DNA of 64,000 nt from Marininema halotolerans (GCF_900116235.1 NZ_FPAA01000010.1:62001-126000); one strand, 5' to 3'. Positions 18,165 through 27,426 are shown, numbered from the stretch's first letter. A program made the numbers and translations. The notes: generated by a model not told the origin, from the sequence alone.

Positions 18165-18625
18165 TGAGATCCTCGAATCCATCTCGCGAGCGCGACCATT
18201 TGGCCAATATGATAACTATAGTGTGTAAGCTCATTTTGAATCGCTAGCAAAACGGTTCGAGGTTCCCCGCGCAATGTCACCGTGGCGAGAAGCTGATCAG
18301 AAGGGAGTGATTGAAGGGTGGTAATGATCGTGTTCCAACCTTGTTCCCATGCATGCATTAATGCTGCTTGACTTAGCGCCTGTTCTTCAAATTCACCATC
18401 CCGGTCACGCGATGGCTTTTCCATGTCACCCTCTAGAAAATCTGCCCAACGCGTTTTCATATTACCGGCAAGATGTTGGATGAGTATCGCCATGCTGTTC
18501 CCATCTTCATGGGTACGAAGGGTGAGTTCATCTTCTGTGATCTGGTTCAGCGCATCTTCTCCCTTTTTCTTTTGTGCTTGAAGAAGTTGAATGGCCTGTT
18601 GTAAAAAAACCGTTCCTAGATCCAT
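18119..18625 (-). CDS. DinB-like DUF1572 protein
   Basis: This 168-residue four-helix-bundle protein belongs to the DinB/YfiT-like metalloprotein superfamily. The three usual metal ligands can be recognised: His in IQHLAGN near residue 50 and two His in LTHYSYHIGQ near residue 135. Members are thiol-dependent transferases or of unknown role. The start has AAGGAGGACGCC upstream. Its last 46 bases overlap fdhD, so expression is probably coupled, although no functional link is known to me. Confidence 0.88.
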   Translation of the reverse strand: MDLGTVFLQQAIQLLQAQKKKGEDALNQITEDELTLRTHEDGNSMAILIQHLAGNMKTRWADFLEGDMEKPSRDRDGEFEEQALSQAALMHAWEQGWNTIITTLQSLPSDQLLATVTLRGEPRTVLLAIQNELTHYSYHIGQMVALARWIRGSQWKNLSIPKKEVNTG

Positions 18626-18641
18626 ATGGCGTCCTCCTTAT

Positions 18642-18678
18642 AAAAAAAGTCATCCTCTAGTGTAAAGAGGCCGACTTA
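18642..18678 (-). terminator. Intrinsic terminator on the minus strand
   Basis: On the minus strand AAGTC and CCTCT arms pair with AGAGG and GACTT, and a T run of seven follows. It closes the orphan gene to its right. Confidence 0.7.
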
Positions 18679-18723
18679 AGGTTTTCGTGAAGGATGAAAG
18701 GGTATCCTGCTAAAGGGCATGCA

Positions 18724-19272
18724 TTAGGAAATTTGCATGGTGGAGAAGTTGATTAGCGTTTCTTGAATGGTGTTCCGCATCACATCTCGGAATACAAAGG
18801 CCGCTACGCCGTTAAAGTTCCCATATAAGTCGGAGAGATCATCATTGAAAAATTGAACCACAGAAGCATTAAAGACAGGGAAGACGACTTCTAAACCACC
18901 TGGATCAACCTTCTTAAATGTGGCGAAACGAAAGAGGGTATTGGTTAATAGACCAAGATTGTATAGGAGTGAAATGTCCGCCGTATTCAATTTTCGAGTA
19001 ATGGGAGAGACGCGTTGTCCCTTTGCGGTAACGACACGAATTTGAATGACAATGTTGCCAAATTGTTTCTCTAAATTGAGTAGGGTAGCTAGTGCCTGTG
19101 CTTTTTGAAATCCTTTTACCCGTATGGTGATGAGTAGAATTTCCCCCTTTTGTTCCAATTCGCCTACACGTACATTGGGGTCTTGTCCTACCGTTGCGGC
19201 TAATTCATTTCGGTAAGTGACTTGAGGGGGGCTTAATTGAATGCGTGCCGATTTTTTTGAGTTGGCTATCAA
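18724..19272 (-). CDS. Unrecognised 182-residue protein
   Basis: I do not recognise this protein. It has no signal peptide and no membrane helix. It is rich in beta-type segments with hydrophobic pairs (LEQKGEILLITIRVKGF near residue 38 and GNIVIQIRVVTAKGQ near 72), and its C-terminal half carries Phe-rich segments (VVFPVFNASVVQFFNDD). The start is TTG at 19272, well supported by GGGAGGGAGTCCC. It stands alone between two strong hairpins, so it is a single-gene transcript. A spore-coat or structural role is conceivable but is a guess. Confidence 0.75.
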   Translation of the reverse strand: MIANSKKSARIQLSPPQVTYRNELAATVGQDPNVRVGELEQKGEILLITIRVKGFQKAQALATLLNLEKQFGNIVIQIRVVTAKGQRVSPITRKLNTADISLLYNLGLLTNTLFRFATFKKVDPGGLEVVFPVFNASVVQFFNDDLSDLYGNFNGVAAFVFRDVMRNTIQETLINFSTMQIS

Positions 19273-19379
19273 GGGACTCCCTCCCTTCTATTCGATGATA
19301 TAGCTTATGTGGGAAATAAATAGAAGGGTAGGGCACATACCAATCAATCTTCCTACTAAAACTAAAATAGATCATATCC

Positions 19380-19425
19380 AACCAAAGAACCATCTCCCTA
19401 CTCAGGGGAGATGGTTCTTTGGTTC
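19380..19425. terminator. Large perfect hairpin, bidirectional terminator
   Basis: A 19-bp perfect stem (AACCAAAGAACCATCTCCC and its complement) with a 7-base loop lies behind purU. Both strands carry a short T-rich 3' side. Confidence 0.85.
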
Positions 19426-19465
19426 AGCAATGCATGCTTTGGGTTGCTTGCTCTGGGCGTGTCCA

Positions 19466-20356
19466 TTAAGCAAATACAACGGTTTTATTTCCATGAACCA
19501 ATATTTCATCATTGAGATGCCATTGGACAGCGCGGGCGAGAACAAGTCGTTCCACATCACGACCGATCCGCTTGAGGTCCTCAACACGACAGCGGTGATC
19601 GACGCGTTCGACATCTTGTTCAATGATAGGGCCTTGATCAAGTGCTTCGGTGACATAATGAGCGGTTGCACCGATAATTTTGACGCCGCGCTCAAAAGCT
19701 TGATCATAGGGCTTAGCTCCGATAAAAGCGGGCAAGAAGGAATGGTGGATGTTGATGATGCGATGTGGATAATGGGCGATCATCGTAGGCGGAATAATTT
19801 GCATATAGCGAGCCAGTATGACTGTATCCACCTGCTCCTTAGCCAATAGCTCAAGATGACGTCGTTCTGCCTCCAATCGTATATCACGGTTGCAGGGTAC
19901 ATGATAATAAGGAATACCAAAGGGTGTGACCAACGGCTCCATATCCGGATGGTTACTGACTACCATGGCGATATCCGCATGGAGTTCACCGATCCGCCAG
20001 CGCCAGAGAAGATCCGTAAGACAATGATCCTCTTTGGAAACGAATATGGCGAGTCGTTTTCGCTGAGAAGCTCCTCCGAGACGCCAGGACATTTGGAAGC
20101 GGTCAGCCGTTTCGATGAAGGCCTCCTCCAGTTGATCCAGTGGGGTTTGCCCATCTTGCAAGCGAAACTCAATCCGCATAAAAAAAAGACCACCTTCTGG
20201 ATCTGTGGTGTGCTGATCCGAGCGAACAATATTTACCCCGTGTTGATATAAGAAGCGCGAGACTGCCGCGACGATTCCAGGTTGATCAGGGCATGAGATC
20301 AGGAGCCGTGCTTGGTCGGACGGGATCGATTTATCATGGGGATGCATCAGTGCCAT
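19466..20356 (-). CDS. purU: Formyltetrahydrofolate deformylase
   Basis: This 296-residue enzyme hydrolyses 10-formyl-THF to formate and THF, and supplies formate for purine synthesis. An N-terminal ACT domain (LLISCPDQPGIVAAVSRFL) senses amino acids, and the C-terminal formyltransferase-fold domain has ILARYMQIIP, IINIHHSFLPAF and GAKPYDQAFERGVKIIGATAHYV-type sequence with the catalytic Asp in LDQGPIIEQDV. The start follows AAGGAGGCACCG. A terminator lies downstream. Confidence 0.95.
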   Translation of the reverse strand: MALMHPHDKSIPSDQARLLISCPDQPGIVAAVSRFLYQHGVNIVRSDQHTTDPEGGLFFMRIEFRLQDGQTPLDQLEEAFIETADRFQMSWRLGGASQRKRLAIFVSKEDHCLTDLLWRWRIGELHADIAMVVSNHPDMEPLVTPFGIPYYHVPCNRDIRLEAERRHLELLAKEQVDTVILARYMQIIPPTMIAHYPHRIINIHHSFLPAFIGAKPYDQAFERGVKIIGATAHYVTEALDQGPIIEQDVERVDHRCRVEDLKRIGRDVERLVLARAVQWHLNDEILVHGNKTVVFA

Positions 20357-20593
20357 AATCGGTGCCTCCTTGCGTTACTGTGATGCTTTAGCACAATACA
20401 ACTATTTTACTATGGATGCAGAGCGCTGTCACTTTTGGGTTTTTATGTGGGTTGATCGTAAAAAAGCATCATCATGACATGTTTTTTAATTGATTATCAG
20501 TGGTTATTCCTCTTTCGATGTGAAAATTGCACCAATAACCAATGAAGCGGTATGATAAGAGAGCAACAATTGAAGGAATGAACGGAGGCGTCT

Positions 20594-22738
20594 ATGGAAG
20601 CGAATGTGAGACACCAGAGGATTGCAAAGGAATTAGGGATGGATGTTGCACGGGTATCCGCAGCTGTGGAGCTTATAGAGGAAGGAAACACCATTCCATT
20701 TATTGCTCGGTATCGCAAAGAACGGACAAAAGAGATGGATGAAGAGCAGTTACGGGCAGTTGAGGAGCGCAATCGTTACTTAATTCAACTGGATAGTCGA
20801 AAAGAAGAAGTAATTCGATTGATCGATGAGCAAGGAAAATTGACGGAGGAACTTCAAGAACGTATTGAAGCTGCTGAAAAACTACAAACCCTTGAGGACT
20901 TATATCGTCCATACCGTCCGAAACGAACCACACGAGGTGCCAAAGCAAGAGAACGTGGATTGGCACCTTTGGCAGAACAAATGCTAGGGACAAGCGATGC
21001 AGAGGCGATATCTGTCGCCGCTGCTGAATATATCGATGCTGATAAAGGCGTGGAAGAGTTAGAGGGGGCTCTTCAGGGAGCCATGGATATCATTGCGGAA
21101 GACCTCGCAGACGATGCAGATATTCGTAAATGGGTGCGCGATTACGTCTGGAAGAAGGGGGTACTTGTCTCGGAAGAAAAAAACGCGGAAGAGAGCCGTG
21201 TTTATGAAATGTATTTCGATCATAGGGAACCTGTACGCACGATGCCACCTCACCGGGTTCTTGCGGTGAATCGTGGGGAACGTGAAGAGGTATTGAAGCT
21301 ATACGTTCAGGTAGAGGAAGAGGAAATTCTACGTCATTTGGAACGGTGGTTCCCCAAAAAAGCCCACCGCTATCTTCTGGAAGCTGCCCATGATTCGTGG
21401 AAACGCTTAATTGCGCCCTCCGTAGAAAGAGAGACGCGCTCACGGATGACCGAGGCGGCAGAGGAACAAGCGATCCATATTTTTTCAGAGAATCTAAAAA
21501 ATCTGTTGCTTCAACCTCCCATTCCTGGAAAGCGGGTGTTAGGGGTCGATCCTGCGTATCGCACAGGCTGTAAACTGGCGGTGGTGGATGATACCGGTCG
21601 GATGCATTTTGTTGGGGTAATCTATCCGACCCCTCCAGTAAACAAGGTCGAAGAAGCAAAAAGGGTCGTTCGCCAGTTGATCGAAGAATATCATATTGAT
21701 TTGATAGCCATTGGTAATGGAACGGCCTCGCGGGAGACGGAATCCTTCATTGCCGATCTGATCAAGGAGATCGAGCGTGATCTTTACTATATTATGGTGA
21801 ATGAGGCAGGTGCGAGTGTCTACTCTGCTTCCAAATTAGCGCGCGAAGAATTTCCGAACTTGGATGCGGCACAGCGAAGCGCTGTGTCCATTGCACGACG
21901 TTTGCAAGATCCCCTTGCTGAACTGGTAAAAATCGAACCCAAAGCGGTGGGGGTGGGTCAATATCAACATGATGTTTCGCAAAAAGAACTTTCGGTGAGT
22001 TTAAGTACGGTCGTTGAGTCGGCGGTAAACCATGTAGGTGTTGACGTGAATACCGCTTCCGCATCCCTACTTTCCTATGTTTCAGGGGTCAATGCTACCG
22101 TTGCCAAAAACATCATCCAACGTCGTGAGGAACTTGGGCGATTCCACGATCGCAAAGAGCTTAAGAAGGTCCCCCGTTTGGGTGCAAAAACCTTTGAGCA
22201 GTGTATTGGTTTTCTTCGGGTGATGGATGGGGTGAGTTCATTGGATAAAACGCCAATTCACCCCGAGTCTTATCCCATCGTTAAAAAGTTACTTGATCAG
22301 TTAGGGAGTGACCCCAACCAAATTGGGACACCTGCGCTAAAAGAACAACTCCTTGCGATTGACGTACAACAGATGGCTACGGTCTTGGACTGTGGCGTTC
22401 CAACTTTACGTGATATCGTGGATGCGCTTCTGCGTCCTGGTCGTGATCCCCGGGAAGAGATGCCTGCGCCGGTTCTTCGCTCAGATGTGTTACAGTTGGA
22501 GGATTTGAGGGAAGGGATGGAGTTGAAGGGCACGGTAAGAAATGTGGTTGATTTTGGTGCTTTTGTTGATATCGGCCTTAAGAATGACGGTCTTGTCCAT
22601 ATTTCAAAATTGAGTAACCGTTTTGTGAAACATCCCATGGATATCGTGAGTGTGGGCGATGTAGTGGATGTGTGGGTGATTGGTGTCGATCATGAGCGGC
22701 AACGGGTATCCCTCAGCATGGTGGAGGATCGTTGTTAG
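20594..22738 (+). CDS. tex: Tex-family RNA-binding transcription accessory protein
   Basis: This 714-residue nucleic-acid-binding protein is involved in transcription. In order it has the helical N-terminal Tex domain, a YqgF/RNase-H-like domain (VLGVDPAYRTGCKLAVVD near residue 318), helix-hairpin-helix motifs (SYVSGVNATVAKNI and RLGAKTFEQCIGFLRV) and a C-terminal S1 domain (GTVRNVVDFGAFVDIGLKND near 645). Length is normal. The start follows ACGGAGGCGTCT. In Bacillus the same gene (ydcI) also lies next to cmpA and the SprT-like gene. Confidence 0.97.
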   Translation: MEANVRHQRIAKELGMDVARVSAAVELIEEGNTIPFIARYRKERTKEMDEEQLRAVEERNRYLIQLDSRKEEVIRLIDEQGKLTEELQERIEAAEKLQTLEDLYRPYRPKRTTRGAKARERGLAPLAEQMLGTSDAEAISVAAAEYIDADKGVEELEGALQGAMDIIAEDLADDADIRKWVRDYVWKKGVLVSEEKNAEESRVYEMYFDHREPVRTMPPHRVLAVNRGEREEVLKLYVQVEEEEILRHLERWFPKKAHRYLLEAAHDSWKRLIAPSVERETRSRMTEAAEEQAIHIFSENLKNLLLQPPIPGKRVLGVDPAYRTGCKLAVVDDTGRMHFVGVIYPTPPVNKVEEAKRVVRQLIEEYHIDLIAIGNGTASRETESFIADLIKEIERDLYYIMVNEAGASVYSASKLAREEFPNLDAAQRSAVSIARRLQDPLAELVKIEPKAVGVGQYQHDVSQKELSVSLSTVVESAVNHVGVDVNTASASLLSYVSGVNATVAKNIIQRREELGRFHDRKELKKVPRLGAKTFEQCIGFLRVMDGVSSLDKTPIHPESYPIVKKLLDQLGSDPNQIGTPALKEQLLAIDVQQMATVLDCGVPTLRDIVDALLRPGRDPREEMPAPVLRSDVLQLEDLREGMELKGTVRNVVDFGAFVDIGLKNDGLVHISKLSNRFVKHPMDIVSVGDVVDVWVIGVDHERQRVSLSMVEDRC

Positions 22739-22757
22739 AAAAACAATAACAATGGGT

Positions 22758-22798
22758 TAGGTTGAAGTAAGGAGCGTAAAGCTCTTTTCTTCAACCTA
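22758..22798 (+). terminator. Hairpin behind tex
   Basis: TAGGTTGAAG and CTTCAACCTA flank a loop with a second small stem (GAGC/GCTC). The T run is internal, so termination strength is uncertain. Confidence 0.5.
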
Positions 22799-22990
22799 TG
22801 AAAGTAAATTCCAGTCTTAATAATTGCATCGCACCCTTTGGAAATCATGCAATGCATCGTGGTGTGGCGAGTTGGTTATATGGAGCTCCTGATTAATTGG
22901 GACAGCCTGTGCAATCCTTATATCACGAGAGGAAGTATGATTTAATTATCCCTTGGCATAGTAAGGAAAAGAGAATCAAGGGGGATATCC

Positions 22991-23407
22991 ATGATTCAAC
23001 ATGATTTCGCACAACAGATGGCAGAGCATACCGCTCAGATGGCAGCCCATTGTGGGCAACTCTTTACGGAAGGCACCGATGAGTTAGCAGGCATCATCGC
23101 TTTTGTAGAACAGGAAATGAAGGGACAAGACTTAAGCATTGGAGCACGAAGTCGTGATGAATTTATCGGTGAAACCTTTCGGCGACTTTTTCCCATGGTT
23201 ATTCAATCAGAAGAATGCCGTGACGCACTTGCTAGTATGACAAATGATCACCCGCAATTTCCTGGGATTTCAATGATGGAAAAACATGATGCGGAGGAAC
23301 ATTATCGCATGGATTTAGGGATGGCAGAGGTATTATTTACAATTAGCAGTGCGTTGATGGCTACCATCTTGTTAGTTACGGCAGGACAAAGCGTACCGAG
23401 GGGTTAA
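22991..23407 (+). CDS. Unrecognised 138-residue protein
   Basis: I do not recognise it. The protein is helical and acidic, with one hydrophobic segment near the C-terminus (about residues 112-132, FTISSALMATILLVTAG) that could be a membrane helix. The start follows AAGGGGGATATCC. It lies between tex and cmpA and ends before a very strong hairpin. The 252 bases upstream show no other gene. Confidence 0.65.
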   Translation: MIQHDFAQQMAEHTAQMAAHCGQLFTEGTDELAGIIAFVEQEMKGQDLSIGARSRDEFIGETFRRLFPMVIQSEECRDALASMTNDHPQFPGISMMEKHDAEEHYRMDLGMAEVLFTISSALMATILLVTAGQSVPRG

Positions 23408-23420
23408 CGCCTCATTGAAA

Positions 23421-23473
23421 TTGACTAGAAAGATCCCCTTGCTACGGATGAACAAGGGGATCTTTCTAGTCAA
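23421..23473. terminator. Very strong bidirectional hairpin
   Basis: A perfect 21-bp stem with an 11-base loop lies between two converging genes (the 138-residue gene and cmpA). Confidence 0.8.
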
Positions 23474-23571
23474 GAACCAAGGGATGTCACTTCTGAAATA
23501 ATAGAGACAAGTTTTTATCTGTAAAGAAGGGACTCTTTCTTTAATAATCTTTCCGCCGATAAAAGAATCCT

Positions 23572-23703
23572 TTATGATTGTTTGATAGGGAGATACTCGC
23601 TTCTCTCCTGGTACTGGAACCAGCAATCATTCAGGATACGGATCTGATGACGATCCTTTCCCTGGAATGCTCGTTGTAACTGACGGCGTAGCCAGTATGG
23701 CAT
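23572..23703 (-). CDS. cmpA: Cortex morphogenetic protein CmpA
   Basis: This 43-residue protein begins MPYWLRRQLQRAF and continues KDRHQIRILNDCWFQYQ, which matches my memory of Bacillus CmpA (MPNWLKNQMQKAF... with LLNQCWYFY). CmpA takes part in quality control of the spore envelope by sending the coat protein SpoIVA for degradation in faulty sporangia. The start has GGGAGG 9 bases upstream. It lies between tex and the SprT-like gene, the same place as in Bacillus, and is divergent from the latter. It is easily missed because it is so short. Confidence 0.9.
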   Translation of the reverse strand: MPYWLRRQLQRAFQGKDRHQIRILNDCWFQYQERSEYLPIKQS

Positions 23704-23775
23704 AGAATGAGGCCTCCCTTATATCAATTGGGTTTGGGTATCTTGGTAAAAGTTTATGAAGGAGGGGTTTGTACT

Positions 23776-24258
23776 GTGAATAGCCAACCTCCCTCAGGAA
23801 TGGATGATTCGACGCTGCAACAGTGGGTTGAAAAAATATCGTTACGTGATTTTAAAAAGCCCTTTGAGCATCAAGTCATGTTTAATCGTCGCTTACGAAC
23901 CACTGGTGGGCGCTACTTTCTCTCCGATCATCGTATCGAAATTAGTTCGCGTCACCTAAAAGCCCTGAGCAGCGAGGTAATGGAAAAGATCATTCAACAC
24001 GAATTATGTCATTATCACTTACATAGAGAAGGGAGGGGATACCGCCATCGTGACAAGGATTTTAAAGATCTTCTCTCCCAAGTAGGAGGGTTACGTTATA
24101 CACCTCCTTTACCCAGAGAAAAGGGGCAAAAAAAGCGCTTTCGTTATGTGTTAACCTGTCAACATTGTGGGCAGGAGGCATTTCGACAGCGACGAATGAA
24201 TCCAGCTCGTTATCGATGTGGTAGATGCCAGGGCCCTTTAATGTTGCGAGAGTGTTAA
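23776..24258 (+). CDS. SprT-like zinc metalloprotease-fold protein
   Basis: This protein of about 160 residues has the zinc metalloprotease motif HELCHYHLH near residue 75 and a C-terminal zinc ribbon with CQHCGQ and CGRC. It matches Bacillus YdcK (SprT-like). GTG at 23776 is preferred because AAGGAGG lies upstream at a good distance, and it gives the usual length; the longer frame from 23707 runs into the cmpA promoter region. The substrate is unknown; SprT proteins are related to the DNA-protein crosslink protease Spartan. Confidence 0.9.
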   Translation: MNSQPPSGMDDSTLQQWVEKISLRDFKKPFEHQVMFNRRLRTTGGRYFLSDHRIEISSRHLKALSSEVMEKIIQHELCHYHLHREGRGYRHRDKDFKDLLSQVGGLRYTPPLPREKGQKKRFRYVLTCQHCGQEAFRQRRMNPARYRCGRCQGPLMLREC

Positions 24259-24263
24259 AGGAT

Positions 24264-25823
24264 CTACTCTTCAATAAAGGGGATGACCGTGACGGTAAAG
24301 GATTCTGTCGAACTACGATTGGTATTGGTATCCGTGGCTGTACAAGTGACAGTCGTTGCACCGATGGGGAAGAAGGAACCGGAAGCGGGAGTGCAGGTGA
24401 AAGTGATAATACCGGGACAATTATCGGTGACGGTGGGTTCGGGGTAATAGACGATGGTGCCGATGTTGTTGTTTGCTTGCACGTCGATATCGTTTAAGTC
24501 AGAGATCATGGGCGGTTCCGTATCGTTTACCGTAACGGAAAAGGTACAGACTTCACTGTTATCACCAACGCTGGAGGTGGCTGTGGCTGTGACCAAGTTC
24601 GTACCCACTTCAAAAAAAGAGCCAGAAGCAGGGTCCGTCGTCGTGCTTACGTTATCACATTGGGGAGTGGTAATTTCAAAACTGACAGTGGCGCCACATA
24701 AGCCAACTTCATTCTCTGTCGTGATATCAGAGCAAGTAAGGGACTGGACACAATTATTGAGTAAGACGGTGAAGTTGGAGCCATTGATATTTGCAGAAGA
24801 TAAATCGAGGACGCCGTCATTATTAAAATCCCCTGTCACCAGTCCAACGGGACCTCCACCTACCGTAAAGGTTGATGGTGTTTGGAAGGTACCATCCCCA
24901 TTGCCAATGAGAGCGCTGATTGAGTTATTGGCGAGTTGATTGATTGCAATATCCGGGACATCATCACAGTTGACATGGGTGATGACAACTTCGCGGGGGC
25001 TTCCACCAATTGCGATGGGGCTTCCTGGTGCGTTCGTAAAACCTCCGGTTCCATCTCCTAAGAGAATCGTTAAGTTATTACTTTGCAAATTAGAGACGGC
25101 TAAGTCAAGATTTCCATCGTTATTTAAGTCGCTGCTAGCTAGAGCAAATGGAAGATCACCAACAACGATGGGGCTGGCGGGTGATGGGGTGAAGGTACCA
25201 TTCCCATTTCCTAAAAAGAGGGTGATGACATCATTTACATTTGCATTAGCCAAATCTAAATTCCCGTCATTATTAAAGTCTGCCGTGATAATCCCTAAGG
25301 GGTTCACTCCTCCAGTTAAAAAGGGGCTACCTGCTGCTGATATGAAGGTGCCACCGCCATTCCCGAGAAATACCGAGATCGTATTATTTCCATTATTAGT
25401 GATAGCGATATCGGTAATGCTATCGTTGTTAAAATCACCAGCCACGATCCCCACAGGATTGGTTCCTCCAGAGGGAAAGGGGCTTCCTGGTGCAGGCGTG
25501 AAGGTGCCATCCCCATTCCCTAAGAAAATGGCAACGGTATCGGGACCGTTGTTGACAAGAGCGAGATCGATGAATCCGTCATTATCGAAATCAGCTGATA
25601 CGATTCCTTGAGGTGTTGTTCCCCCCGAACCAATCGGACTACCTGGTGCGGCGGTAAAAGTACCATCGCCATTCCCGAGGAAAACAGAAAAATTGACGCT
25701 ATTTTGATTGGTAATCGCGAGGTCAAGCACATCATCGTTATTAAAATCAGCGGTGGTGATATAGATAGCGGCTGTTCCACCAGTGGGTGTGCTACCAAGA
25801 CTCAAATAGGAAGGGCAAACCAT
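24264..25823 (-). CDS. FG-GAP repeat beta-propeller protein with two HYR domains, copy 1
   Basis: This 519-residue protein has seven repeats of about 50 residues (residues 1-360). Each carries an FG-GAP/VCBS calcium loop of the type [11 protein letters not shown] followed by a [10 protein letters not shown] strand, which would close a seven-bladed propeller. Two HYR-type immunoglobulin-like domains follow (residues 365-519), ending [10 protein letters not shown]. It starts [10 protein letters not shown] with GGGGAG 8 bases upstream; the frame further upstream (to 25853) has no ribosome site. It has no signal peptide, no lipobox after a hydrophobic stretch, and no LPxTG or other anchor, which is odd for a domain set otherwise found outside cells. 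A close relative lies at 51.6-53.1 kb. Surface or spore-layer adhesion is inference. Confidence 0.85.
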   Translation of the reverse strand: MVCPSYLSLGSTPTGGTAAIYITTADFNNDDVLDLAITNQNSVNFSVFLGNGDGTFTAAPGSPIGSGGTTPQGIVSADFDNDGFIDLALVNNGPDTVAIFLGNGDGTFTPAPGSPFPSGGTNPVGIVAGDFNNDSITDIAITNNGNNTISVFLGNGGGTFISAAGSPFLTGGVNPLGIITADFNNDGNLDLANANVNDVITLFLGNGNGTFTPSPASPIVVGDLPFALASSDLNNDGNLDLAVSNLQSNNLTILLGDGTGGFTNAPGSPIAIGGSPREVVITHVNCDDVPDIAINQLANNSISALIGNGDGTFQTPSTFTVGGGPVGLVTGDFNNDGVLDLSSANINGSNFTVLLNNCVQSLTCSDITTENEVGLCGATVSFEITTPQCDNVSTTTDPASGSFFEVGTNLVTATATSSVGDNSEVCTFSVTVNDTEPPMISDLNDIDVQANNNIGTIVYYPEPTVTDNCPGIITFTCTPASGSFFPIGATTVTCTATDTNTNRSSTESFTVTVIPFIEE

Positions 25824-26110
25824 AAAACACGCTCCCCTGTGGATTATTCGCAAAGAGACTATGACACCGATGCTTTTTAAATTACCATCGACTTGTTTTA
25901 CAGAGTATGTAGTGAGGTAGGCGGGTGATCATGAGAAGAGTGCCCAATTGATTCAACTAGACAAGCAGAGGTCTCAGCGAGGTTTTTTGTTGTGCAAATC
26001 GACTCATTTTTTTGTTGTTAAGAGGATATAATGTACAAGCCTTCCATTAACGAGAGGTTTAAAGAGAGGCTGAACCGGGCAATCGTTAAGTACGGAGAGA
26101 GGTGAGGAAC

Positions 26111-26677
26111 ATGGCATTAACGATAGGATTAGATTACGGGCATGTGGATGGTCGAGAGCGGAGAATGTGTACGGAGATGGCCCATTTGTTGGCCTTTTCA
26201 TTCCAACGGAGGAAGGGTGTTACAGTGACCTTGCAACCTTTGACAGGGGAAAGCGCTCATCGTCGAAGGAAACTTTGTCAGATGAAAGATTCCCGTGCGG
26301 ATTTATGGCTCAGTTTTCATGTTCATCCAGTGAACGACCACAAGGAGCCGGGTTTTGCTTCGTACATCGATTGTTGTGCTGGTCTTACTACCCGCTCTCT
26401 CCAGGCTGGACTCCATAATGGAGCAGCCTATGTTCTTCGGCAAATTGGTGTGGTGGATAGGGGGAAGAAAAATGACACGGAAGCAATTCCAGGATCGCTC
26501 CCTCTATTAAATCGGGAAAAAGTTCCCGCAGTCTGCTTCGAATGGCAATACACAACGGCCGAGGTGGAGTACGCGAATGATCCGGGATGGATGCGTACCG
26601 TTGCCGAAGAGATGGTAAAGGGGTTACGGTCGTCTGTGTTGGAAGAATTGATGGCAAAGTCACGATCAAGGGTTTAA
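26111..26677 (+). CDS. N-acetylmuramoyl-L-alanine amidase-like protein (Amidase_3 fold)
   Basis: This 188-residue protein resembles the zinc amidases that cut the bond between muramic acid and the stem peptide. GLDYGHVDG (His11), a Glu at position 22, and WLSFHVHP (His70) stand where the family has its zinc ligands, and CFEWQYTT with a following Glu stands near the catalytic position. The motifs differ from the common GHGG and SIHAN, so activity should not be assumed. It has no signal peptide. The ATG at 26111 with AGAGAGGTGAGG upstream is preferred over the GTG at 26102. It may act late in sporulation or be released on lysis; this is inference. Confidence 0.7.
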   Translation: MALTIGLDYGHVDGRERRMCTEMAHLLAFSFQRRKGVTVTLQPLTGESAHRRRKLCQMKDSRADLWLSFHVHPVNDHKEPGFASYIDCCAGLTTRSLQAGLHNGAAYVLRQIGVVDRGKKNDTEAIPGSLPLLNREKVPAVCFEWQYTTAEVEYANDPGWMRTVAEEMVKGLRSSVLEELMAKSRSRV

Positions 26678-26701
26678 TATGAAAATGGTGATAGGTTCAA
26701 T

Positions 26702-26761
26702 AAAGCCCCTTTACGTGCCTGTTACGAAAAGTCATTCGTAGCAGGTACATAAAGGGGTTTT
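26702..26761 (+). terminator. Intrinsic terminator
   Basis: A long, slightly imperfect stem (AAAGCCCCTTTA with TAAAGGGGTTTT, extended by GTGCCTG/CAGGTAC-type pairs) lies behind the amidase gene and ends in TTTT. Confidence 0.75.
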
Positions 26762-26856
26762 AAGTACAAGGATTTAAGGCACGCTTGTTACTTATTGGTT
26801 TCTGGTGAAGAAGAGGTACAATGATAAGGAAATATTATCGATAAGGAGAGGATCCT

Positions 26857-27426
26857 GTGAGTTTGGAAACATGGTTTAATAAGGGAATGACAGCGAAAGA
26901 GTATATAGAGGGTATGAAGGTTAACCAGGAAGGGCTTCTTGCCATCCATCAACAATTTGAGCTCGGAGAAGCGGATCGCAAGTTTTATCGTTCGTTACGA
27001 GCAAAAGAATTACGAGGCATTGTTCTTACAGCTGACTGGTGTGGGGACGCGATGCTCTGTGTTCCGATCTTGATGAGAATTGCCGAAGAGGCAGAAATGG
27101 ATCTTCGTTTCCTCAACCGGGATGATCACCTCGAGTTGATGGATCAATATCTAACGAACGGGAAGTCACGATCCATCCCGATTTTTATTTTTATTGATCA
27201 GGCGGGGAGTGAACAAGCCGTTTGGGGGCCAAGAGCTCCCGAGGTTCAACATCTGGTTGAGGAAGTGCGCAGTATGATGCCTGACCCAGAAGATGCTGAA
27301 TTCGAAACGAAGCAGAAGGAGATATATCGCTCCTTTAAACAACAAATTAAAACAGAAACCATTTACTGGGAGGCAGTGAATCGTAGCATCCAAGAACGGT
27401 TAAAGATGGCGCTATTCGGACAGTGA
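26857..27426 (+). CDS. Thioredoxin-fold protein with WCGDxxxC motif
   Basis: This 189-residue cytoplasmic protein has a thioredoxin-like domain centred on ADWCGDAMLCVP near residue 60, where the usual CxxC is replaced by Cys and Asp with a second Cys four residues further. The IPIFIFID strand with the cis-Pro (residues 107-115) is in place. Bacillales have several such thioredoxin family members of unknown partner. The GTG start has AAGGAGAGGATCC upstream. The next gene, a dehydrogenase, follows by 100 bases and may be in the same transcript. Confidence 0.85.
   Translation: MSLETWFNKGMTAKEYIEGMKVNQEGLLAIHQQFELGEADRKFYRSLRAKELRGIVLTADWCGDAMLCVPILMRIAEEAEMDLRFLNRDDHLELMDQYLTNGKSRSIPIFIFIDQAGSEQAVWGPRAPEVQHLVEEVRSMMPDPEDAEFETKQKEIYRSFKQQIKTETIYWEAVNRSIQERLKMALFGQ

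Noticed and set aside
21090-21659. 189-codon minus-strand frame within tex
   Set aside because: It lies wholly inside a conserved gene on the other strand and its sequence is rich in Pro, Leu and Ser as expected for a shadow frame.
24225-25611. Several long plus-strand frames opposite the first FG-GAP gene
   Set aside because: They are mirror frames of a repetitive, GC-balanced gene and have no ribosome sites; the minus strand carries clear protein repeats.
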